From the NCBI GenBank assembly GCA_018816345.1, contig JAHIWG010000125.1, forward strand, positions 1 to 39,745: a stretch of DNA of 39,745 nt, written 5' to 3'. Below the pieces are notes generated by a model. That model did no database searches and had not been told where the DNA came from. It was given only the letters and a program-made list of their open reading frames with translations. Below are positions 34,329-39,745 of this stretch, piece by piece. The first letter of the stretch is position 1. Every line of letters begins with the position of its first letter. The position numbers and the translations under genes are program-made. The DNA comes from Spirochaetota bacterium. Lineage in GTDB: Bacteria > Spirochaetota > Spirochaetia > Treponematales > UBA12059.

Positions 34329-36108
34329 GCCGCTCTTCCTTTATTCTGGTGAGTTCTCCGTCTAGGAACATTTTTTCATATAGCAGATCGTTCAGGGACA
34401 GTTCGTCGCCGTCCCTTTCTGGATCGTATTCTCTTATCCTCGCGACGATACGCTGTTTCTGGCGCTCGAGCGCGCGTTCCTTGATCCTTCGAACGCCGTC
34501 GACGACGAACCGCTCTGGATTAATAGAATACGCTCCGTCGGATATTTTCTGTAGAATGAACTCCTTGAGCCCTCCGCAGGTTAATCGATCCGTGACGGCG
34601 GAGACGCTCTGGTCACCGCCCCGATAGCATTCCTCCATCGTGATGAAAGCGTCCTTCAAGGCGTCATCATCGAAGTCGACGGGCCCTATCTCCGACCGCG
34701 CGGACTCGAAAAGCTCCGAATTCGCCACTATCGCCGCGATAAATTCCGCGTCAGAGCTCGGAACGAACGCGGATGCCTGCTCGGCGCCAGCGACGACTCG
34801 CCGCGGGGCTTCCTTGTTTAAGAATCGATTATAATCGCTCCTAACTGAAGCAGGATCGGCGCCGAGACGGGTCGCGGCGGCGTTGATAAAAGAATCGCGC
34901 TTGATATCCGAAGAAATCCCCGCGATATATGGAAAAATATACTGGAATGCGATGGACTGCGACTCGGAATCGCCCTTCCGCAGCATGGAAGACGCGTTTC
35001 CGAGAATAAATTCATCGGAAGTTATAGTGGAAGCGGCATTTTTTTTCAATCGCTCGGGGCCGTTTTTTTCAAGTATCTCCGCGGGATCCTTAGCATTCTC
35101 TATCCGGAGTACCCTTACGGCGAGCCCCGTGCCTTCGGCGATCGCGATTGCCCGCTCCGTGGCCCTCGTCCCCGCCTCGTCGCTATCGAAGCCGATGACG
35201 ACGGTTCCGGCGTAGCGCTTTATCAGCGCCGCCTGCGAATCGGTGAACGCGGTGCCTAGCGGCGCGACCGCGTTCGATACGCCGGCGGCGTGGAAGGCTA
35301 TCGCGTCCATATAGCCTTCGCATAGTATTGACTCGCCCGTGGTTCTCATGGCTTGAGCCGACTTGGAAAGCCCGAATAGGGTGTCGTGCTTCTTAAAAAT
35401 GTCAGTCTCGGGGGAGTTGATATACTTAGGGCCGTCTCCCGAGAGTATGCGGCCTCCGAACGCCACGACCCTGCCTCGGGCGTCGTCGATCGGGAACATG
35501 AGCCTATCGGAAAAGATCACTGATCCCGCGTATTTCCTCGAAAACAATCCCGTAGTCTCGAGGAAATCCGCCGAGTACGACTTGCCGCGCAGGAATCGGT
35601 ATAGCCAGGAGCGGTCCTTAGGAGCGTAGCCTATCCTAAAGGACTTAAGAATATCATCCGAGAGCTTACGCCTACGGGCGTACTCCAAGGCTTCCGCGCC
35701 GCGGGGATCGGATAGCAGGAGGTGGTGGAACGTTCCCGCGAGCCGCTCGTAGAGCTCGTAGAGGGATTGCCTCTCCTTCGCCGCCTTAGCCTCCGCGGGA
35801 TCCTCGTCTCCTTCGTAGGTAACGAGCACGCCGGCTTTTTCGGCTAGATGCTCCAGCGCCTCGACGTAGCCGCAACGCTCTATCTCCTTGACGAACGTGA
35901 TCGCGTCCCCGCCCTTCTTGCAGCCGAAGCAGTAGAAGAAACCCCGCTCCTCGTTGACGCCGAAGGAAGGCGTCTTCTCGTTATGGAACGGGCAGAGGCC
36001 GGTCCATCGCGAGCCTCGCTTCTCCAGGCGGACGTATTCTCCTACTATCCTCACGATATCGGTTCTCGAGACGATATCCTGAACGATGCGCTCCGGGATG
36101 CGCTTCAT
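34315..36108 (-). CDS. dnaG: DNA primase
   Basis: DnaG makes RNA primers at the replication fork. I start it at the ATG at 36108 (597 residues, [17 protein letters not shown]), which overlaps the mltG stop (ATGA); an open frame continues 54 codons upstream, but that part is an out-of-frame shadow of mltG. The CHC2 zinc finger is seen as [11 protein letters not shown] with [13 protein letters not shown] (about 39-67). The TOPRIM core includes [13 protein letters not shown] and [11 protein letters not shown] (about 265-335). The C-terminal helicase-binding part is less conserved. Two uninterrupted A-runs of 7 and 8 (minus strand, 35063-35069 and 35039-35046) encode Lys-rich turns, in contrast to the GC-rich surroundings. 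Confidence 0.96.
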   Translation of the reverse strand: MKRIPERIVQDIVSRTDIVRIVGEYVRLEKRGSRWTGLCPFHNEKTPSFGVNEERGFFYCFGCKKGGDAITFVKEIERCGYVEALEHLAEKAGVLVTYEGDEDPAEAKAAKERQSLYELYERLAGTFHHLLLSDPRGAEALEYARRRKLSDDILKSFRIGYAPKDRSWLYRFLRGKSYSADFLETTGLFSRKYAGSVIFSDRLMFPIDDARGRVVAFGGRILSGDGPKYINSPETDIFKKHDTLFGLSKSAQAMRTTGESILCEGYMDAIAFHAAGVSNAVAPLGTAFTDSQAALIKRYAGTVVIGFDSDEAGTRATERAIAIAEGTGLAVRVLRIENAKDPAEILEKNGPERLKKNAASTITSDEFILGNASSMLRKGDSESQSIAFQYIFPYIAGISSDIKRDSFINAAATRLGADPASVRSDYNRFLNKEAPRRVVAGAEQASAFVPSSDAEFIAAIVANSELFESARSEIGPVDFDDDALKDAFITMEECYRGGDQSVSAVTDRLTCGGLKEFILQKISDGAYSINPERFVVDGVRRIKERALERQKQRIVARIREYDPERDGDELSLNDLLYEKMFLDGELTRIKEERHGRP

Positions 36109-37184
36109 CGGCTCCTGGGCTTTACCAGAAGGGACGCCGCGCCTATATGCTCGTCGAGCGAGGCCGAGAAGTAGTGCTGGCCCGTGGCCTCGTTGACCAG
36201 CCGGAAGTAGAGATACTTGGATACCGCGGGCCGTAGCGCGGCGGAGACGGCTGTCATGCCGGGGTTGCATATCGGCCCGGGCGGCAAGCCCGGGTACATA
36301 TACGTATTGAACGGGTCGTCGATCTTCAGGTCCCTATCGAAGAGCCTGCTCGGATGCGGCTTGCCTTGGTGCTCCGTAATGACGAAGACGACGGTGGCGC
36401 ACGACTGCAGGGCCATGCCTATCCTGAGCCTGTTAAGGAAGACGCTCGCCATGAGCGGCGCTTCCTGGGCGACCCTGTATTCGCGCTCCACGATGCTCGC
36501 GAGCACGACCCGCTCGTGCAACTCTTTCGGGGATAAGGCTAAGGCCTCCGGAATGGCCTCCGCGAGCCGCTTCTTGAAGGTCTGGACCATGAGCGTGACC
36601 AGGGCTCGCCCGCCTGCGTTGCGCGGTAGCAGGTACGTATCGGGGAAAAGGTACCCGTCAGCCGACTCGGCGGGGATTCCAAGGCCTCGCACGAGGTCCC
36701 CGTCCCGAGCCGCGGCGAGCGTGTCGGAGGCCGAGGCTACGCCGGCGGCTTCCGCCGCGTCCGCGATGTATCCGATATCGGCCCCTTCGGGAACGGTAAG
36801 CCGCAGGAGCGCCTGCCTCCCCTCGACCAGCATCTCGAGGACGTCGCTCGAATTCATAGCCGGGCCGATAGCGTACTCGCCCGCCTTGAGCGACGATTCG
36901 AGGCGCTTCGCCTTGAGGATAAGCCTGAACAGGTATTCCGACCTGATGAAGCCCTCCTGGGCTAGCCTCCGCGATACCGACATCCCGGATTCGCCTTGCC
37001 GGACGTTGAAAAAAGCTCCTTCGGGACCGATCTTCCCGGTCGGCTTATCGTAGGCCGAGGCGAAGGCGAGAGCCGCGATCAAGGCGGCGGCCGCGATGAC
37101 TATGGCGAGGGCGACAAGCGTGCCGAGGACGCGGAATAGAATGCTCGCGATGCTACGCTTATCGTTCGGCTTGCTGTTCCTCAT
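36105..37184 (-). CDS. mltG: Endolytic murein transglycosylase MltG
   Basis: MltG cleaves nascent glycan strands near the inner membrane and sets their length. The 359-residue protein has one N-terminal helix (about 15-42), a LysM-like domain (about 50-130) and the YceG catalytic domain, with the catalytic Glu in LASIVEREYR (about residue 233) and the conserved NTYMYPGLPPGPICNPG and YLYFR near the end. It overlaps the small unknown gene upstream and dnaG downstream by 4 nt each. Confidence 0.93.
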   Translation of the reverse strand: MRNSKPNDKRSIASILFRVLGTLVALAIVIAAAALIAALAFASAYDKPTGKIGPEGAFFNVRQGESGMSVSRRLAQEGFIRSEYLFRLILKAKRLESSLKAGEYAIGPAMNSSDVLEMLVEGRQALLRLTVPEGADIGYIADAAEAAGVASASDTLAAARDGDLVRGLGIPAESADGYLFPDTYLLPRNAGGRALVTLMVQTFKKRLAEAIPEALALSPKELHERVVLASIVEREYRVAQEAPLMASVFLNRLRIGMALQSCATVVFVITEHQGKPHPSRLFDRDLKIDDPFNTYMYPGLPPGPICNPGMTAVSAALRPAVSKYLYFRLVNEATGQHYFSASLDEHIGAASLLVKPRSR

Positions 37185-37408
37185 GGAATACGCCCGTCCT
37201 CGAGCGCGCGCGCGTACGAGGCGGAGAGGCCCTCGAGCTCCTCGACCGAGAGGTTCTCGTAGAGAATGGCGCGCAATCGCTCTAGTACGGTCCTCTGGTG
37301 CTCGACGAGCCGCTCCTCGTCACCGGACAATGCTATATAGAGCGCCATTATCTCGATCCCGTCGAACGGCACGTCGAAGCGAGCGGAGCACAGTTCCCTA
37401 AACGTCAA
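37181..37408 (-). CDS. Small protein of unknown function
   Basis: I place the start at a TTG at 37408 with a perfect AGGAGG (37418-37423) 9 nt before it, giving 75 residues (MTFRELCSARFDVP...); a longer ATG reading from 37441 would overlap the preceding gene more and lacks that site. It overlaps the end of the hydrolase gene by 11 nt and mltG by 4 nt, which supports real translation. The sequence is mixed charged and helical with no signal peptide or known motif. I recognise no family. Confidence 0.6.
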   Translation of the reverse strand: MTFRELCSARFDVPFDGIEIMALYIALSGDEERLVEHQRTVLERLRAILYENLSVEELEGLSASYARALEDGRIP

Positions 37409-38336
37409 TTTCGACGCCCTCCTGAGCCAATACGACCTCAATGCCTCGGTCCTCGATATGCTTGAGGTACCAGGAGGCTGATTTTAGGATGGAGCCGATC
37501 TTCTGGTCGCCGTACGCCGGCTCGTGATGGAACAGCACGAGCCGTTTTATATGCCACGACGCGGCGAAATCCGCCGCCAGGCTGAAGGACGAATGGCCCC
37601 AATACTGCTTCTCTATGGCCTCGCCGAGGGTATACTGCGCGTCTATTATCAAGGCGTCGGCGCCCTTGAAGTAGGTCTCGTTCTCGGGCGTCCTATCGAA
37701 ATCCTTCGGATCGAGCTCCGTATCGGTAGAATAGATTGCCTTCTTTCCGCCTTCCTCGATGGCGTAGCTATAGCAACCGCCGGGATGGCTCATCGCGCGG
37801 TATCGAATCTGCACGTCGCCGATGCGCACGCCGCGCCCCTCGAGATGCACGAACTCCTTCTTGGCAGCCATGGAATCCAGCTCTATCGGGAAATAGGGCG
37901 CCTTCATCTGTCCTTCCAGAATCCTTCGCAGGTTCGGATCGGGGCTATACATCGAGAGTTGCGTGCGCGGATCGAAGGCCGGCGCGAAAAAAGGCAGGCC
38001 CTGGATATGGTCCCAGTGGAAGTGGGAGAAAAAAAGATGGACCGTCGCCGCCTTCTTGGAAGCGATTATATCCTGCCCGAGATTGCGTATTCCGGTGCCC
38101 GCGTCGAATACGAGGCGGAAGCGCTCGTTAGTCTCCACTTCGACGCAGGCCGTATTACCGCCGATGGTGGAAAACAAGTAATCGGGGAGCCTCGCCAAGA
38201 ACAGCTCCCTCGATTCCTGGGACTCGAGGTCAGCCGGCGTGATGCGCTGTACTATCGACGATATCTTGCTCCGTAGCTTAGCCGGCGTCAGCGGGGTCGG
38301 CAACGATCCCCGGGCGCCCCAGAAGCGAATTTTCAT
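37398..38336 (-). CDS. Metallo-beta-lactamase-fold hydrolase
   Basis: This 312-residue protein starts MKIRFWGARGSLPTP, as many MBL-fold phosphodiesterase/RNase Z-like proteins do. The ATG at 38336 has GGAG about 8 nt upstream, and the earlier ATG at 38360 has no ribosome site. The metal motif HFHWDHIQG (HxHxDH) is intact, with further ligand candidates in SHPGGCYSY, the Asp of YSTDTEL and a late His in LVLFHHEP. The substrate is not evident; relatives cleave cyclic nucleotides or phosphodiesters. It overlaps the cysteine-cluster gene by about 59 nt. Confidence 0.85.
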   Translation of the reverse strand: MKIRFWGARGSLPTPLTPAKLRSKISSIVQRITPADLESQESRELFLARLPDYLFSTIGGNTACVEVETNERFRLVFDAGTGIRNLGQDIIASKKAATVHLFFSHFHWDHIQGLPFFAPAFDPRTQLSMYSPDPNLRRILEGQMKAPYFPIELDSMAAKKEFVHLEGRGVRIGDVQIRYRAMSHPGGCYSYAIEEGGKKAIYSTDTELDPKDFDRTPENETYFKGADALIIDAQYTLGEAIEKQYWGHSSFSLAADFAASWHIKRLVLFHHEPAYGDQKIGSILKSASWYLKHIEDRGIEVVLAQEGVEIDV

Positions 38337-38799
38337 CGATGGACTCCAATGCGGCGTCATATGGTATGATAAGAGGCGGATTCGCGCGTCTCGACAATAG
38401 GCGTTCGCCTATAGCGTCTCTGGGCACGATCGGGCCTCTTCCTATTCCAGGGCAATCCTCAGCTTCCCGATCCCAGTCCTCGGGAGCGTCGAGCACCCCT
38501 TGCCAGAACGGGTACGTAGAGCATTGCACGGGCCGAGCCTCGTAGGCCGAGCATCCGTCCTCGGTCCATAGTATACAATCATTATTAGGCTTTTCCCGAA
38601 GGCTTATCGCGTATCCGGTGCCTACGTCCACAGTCCTAAGTAATGTATCGAAAAAGGCGCGAAAGGCAAGGCCGAAATGCCCGAGCAGGCGCTCGAGGTC
38701 GGTAGCCGATAGGAAAACGAAGCCAGGCTCGTGCCTGCAGCATGCGGAACAGCGCGCGCATTCGAACCTGAGGCCGTCGCTCCAGAAATCTCGGCTCAT
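38278..38799 (-). CDS. YkgJ-family cysteine-cluster protein
   Basis: This protein of about 173 residues has the N-terminal CARCSACCRH and later Cys in DCILW, DGCSAYEARPVQCSTYPFW and DCPGIG, the eight-Cys pattern of the YkgJ (zinc- or iron-chelating) family, whose function is unknown. I chose the ATG at 38799 because GAGG lies 7 nt upstream; five more residues are possible from 38814. It is the first protein gene after the tRNAs and begins about 20 nt past the hairpin at 38821-38844, so it is either reached by read-through or has a promoter I cannot see. Confidence 0.83.
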   Translation of the reverse strand: MSRDFWSDGLRFECARCSACCRHEPGFVFLSATDLERLLGHFGLAFRAFFDTLLRTVDVGTGYAISLREKPNNDCILWTEDGCSAYEARPVQCSTYPFWQGVLDAPEDWDREAEDCPGIGRGPIVPRDAIGERLLSRRANPPLIIPYDAALESIDENSLLGRPGIVADPADAG

Positions 38800-38820
38800 C
38801 CAGCAACCTCGCATACGAAT

Positions 38821-38844
38821 AAGGACCGCCGAAAGGCGGTCCTT
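38821..38844 (-). terminator. GAAA/TTTC-loop hairpin after tRNA-Tyr
   Basis: A perfect 10-bp stem, AAGGACCGCC/GGCGGTCCTT, has a 4-nt loop and lies 5 nt past the tRNA-Tyr 3' end. On the minus strand it is followed by ATTCG, with no T-run beyond the stem, so read-through into the downstream genes is plausible. Confidence 0.7.
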
Positions 38845-38849
38845 AAGAT

Positions 38850-38931
38850 TGGAGAGAGAAGGATTTGAACCTTCGAAGGCATAGCCAACAGATTTACAGT
38901 CTGCCCCCTTTGACCACTCGGGAATCTCTCC
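38850..38931 (-). tRNA. tRNA-Tyr (GUA)
   Basis: The acceptor stem GGAGAGA/TCTCTCC with discriminator A, the anticodon arm CAGA-CTGTAAA-TCTG, a long variable arm and the T arm GAAGG-TTCAAAT-CCTTC form a complete class II tRNA of 82 nt. The anticodon is GTA. The CCA end is not encoded. Confidence 0.95.
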
Positions 38932-38959
38932 AGGTCGTAGCCGCCATCGGACTCGTTTG

Positions 38960-39032
38960 AGCCATCTCCCGGGATCGAACCGGGGACCTCGAGATTACAA
39001 GTCACGCGCTCTTCCAACTGAGCTAAGATGGC
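38960..39032 (-). tRNA. tRNA-Thr (UGU)
   Basis: The acceptor stem GCCATCT/AGATGGC, D arm GCTC/GAGC, anticodon loop CTTGTAA (anticodon TGT) and T arm CCCGG-TTCGATC-CCGGG are all intact. The discriminator is T, and CCA is not encoded. The middle pair of the anticodon stem (CGTGA/TCTCG) is a U-U mismatch. It precedes tRNA-Tyr by 28 nt in the same transcript. Confidence 0.95.
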
Positions 39033-39046
39033 GTGGAACGAGGCAC

Positions 39047-39075
39047 ACTATACAGAAAGCGAGCGATCGAGTCAA
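39047..39075 (-). promoter_or_regulatory. Strong sigma-70 type promoter of the tRNA operon
   Basis: On the minus strand TTGACT (39070-39075) and TATAGT (39047-39052) are separated by exactly 17 bp, just upstream of tRNA-Thr. The transcript would start near 39040. Confidence 0.8.
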
Positions 39076-39092
39076 GCGCGCCCCTTTTTAAA

Positions 39093-39745
39093 TTATCTCA
39101 GCGGCGCGAAGAATCCGCTCTCGTCCTTGCCCGAGCGATCGCGAAGGTATACCTCGACGCTGAACGGCAAGTAGCTGCGGCCGAAACCGTCGTCGGCGGA
39201 CGCGATATACGAGAGCCTGTACCTCCCCGTCCTCGCCTCGCGGACGCGCCGCGCTATTATCGAAAGCCCCTCGGGCCTATCGGACCTATAGGTCTCGCCT
39301 CCCGAACGCTCAACGAGGAAGCGAAGCTCCGGCGACGGTTCGCCCCTGCCTATCAGGACGGCGTACAGCGCGATGTCGTTATTCTCCAGCAGGGAGGCGA
39401 GTTCCGACAACGAGGCCCCGTCGATCGCGCCGTCGCTCACCGATCCCGTTCCAACGTAGACGACGACCCTCCTGCCGGACCTGTCGAAGAGGGATCCCGC
39501 CGCGAGGCGAAGACCCGAATCGAATCGCCAATCCTTGGCCTGAGGAGCCGCGAGCACCGCGTCGCTTATCGCCCGGAGGCTGCCTGCCGTCGGGGGCTGG
39601 GCCGAGCGGCCCGCTACGACGAGCCTCGCCGAGGCGTCCTCTCCCAGCGTCGAATAGAGCGACGCCACGGCGTCGCGCGCCTCGAGCCTCCTCGCTGACA
39701 ACTCGGGAGACCCTTCCAGGAGGAAGATGGCATCGATCCGCGCCG
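39093..39745 (-). CDS. von Willebrand factor A-like protein, 5' end cut off
   Basis: The frame is open from the right edge of the window, so the N-terminus is missing. The visible residues begin AIFLLEGSPELSARRLEARDAV, which fits the first strand and helix of a VWA domain, though the MIDAS motif DxSxS reads EGSPE here. Later segments also fit: RRVVVYVGTGSVSDG, a helix (LSELASLLENNDIALYAVLIG) and a C-terminal beta-rich part ending FFAPLR. VWA proteins usually mediate protein contacts at the cell surface. A TTG at 39701 could be read as a start, but the continued open frame and the fit to a VWA strand argue for a longer protein. Confidence 0.65.
   Translation of the reverse strand, partial: ARIDAIFLLEGSPELSARRLEARDAVASLYSTLGEDASARLVVAGRSAQPPTAGSLRAISDAVLAAPQAKDWRFDSGLRLAAGSLFDRSGRRVVVYVGTGSVSDGAIDGASLSELASLLENNDIALYAVLIGRGEPSPELRFLVERSGGETYRSDRPEGLSIIARRVREARTGRYRLSYIASADDGFGRSYLPFSVEVYLRDRSGKDESGFFAPLR

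Noticed and set aside
36109-36270. 54-residue N-terminal extension of DnaG
   Set aside because: This stretch is out-of-frame mltG coding sequence; the primase family starts at MKRIPERIV, in an ATGA overlap.

Overview
The window is a gene-dense, GC-rich stretch of bacterial chromosome carrying mostly housekeeping genes. I read it as a spirochaete of the Treponema/Spirochaetales type; the genus cannot be fixed. Pointers are the fusion of cytidylate kinase to ribosomal protein S1 (known from Treponema), a classical lipobox lipoprotein, a LolCDE-type exporter, and a tetratricopeptide gene followed by mreB-mreC-mreD-mrdA-rodA. There is no prophage, insertion sequence, CRISPR array or obvious genomic island.

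Layout. 1-157 holds two tandem 73-bp palindromic repeat units and a hairpin at the end of an ABC-F ATPase gene (minus strand, to 1791). A divergent promoter region follows. The plus strand from 1938 to 10096 looks like one long operon: a small Cas2-like protein, prfB (RF2, with its programmed +1 frameshift), a PEGA-domain membrane protein, ftsY, an exported protein with YD-like repeats, and a LolC/LolD/LolE-type exporter. recA has its own promoter and is followed by folK (which seems to start with CTG inside a CTGA overlap), scpA, scpB, an RluB-type pseudouridine synthase, the cmk-rpsA fusion, a GAF/AAA+/Fis regulator, a YfgM-like TPR protein, a CHASE2 adenylate cyclase and a lipoprotein.

From 22022 onward all recognised genes are on the minus strand. 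Read in transcription order, the first unit starts at 39075: a promoter, tRNA-Thr(UGU), tRNA-Tyr(GUA), a hairpin, then a cysteine-cluster protein, a metallo-beta-lactamase-fold hydrolase, a small unknown protein, mltG, dnaG and rpoD with overlapping or touching ends. A promoter lying partly inside the hairpin after rpoD drives a zinc-ribbon coiled-coil protein with an acidic tail, followed directly by the RNase P RNA. The last unit is the rod-shape operon: TPR protein, mreB, mreC, mreD, mrdA, rodA and a radical SAM protein. A truncated von Willebrand factor A gene fills the right edge.

How they work together: the window covers translation (RF2, S1, tRNAs, RNase P), membrane targeting and lipoprotein sorting (FtsY, Lol), chromosome maintenance (RecA, ScpAB, DnaG), housekeeping transcription (RpoD) and the cell-elongation machinery. 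The least ordinary items are the orphan Cas2-like gene with an apparently leaderless promoter, a probable internal start that could release free S1 from the cmk-rpsA fusion, the CTG start of folK, and heavy use of the ATA isoleucine codon in a GC-rich genome.
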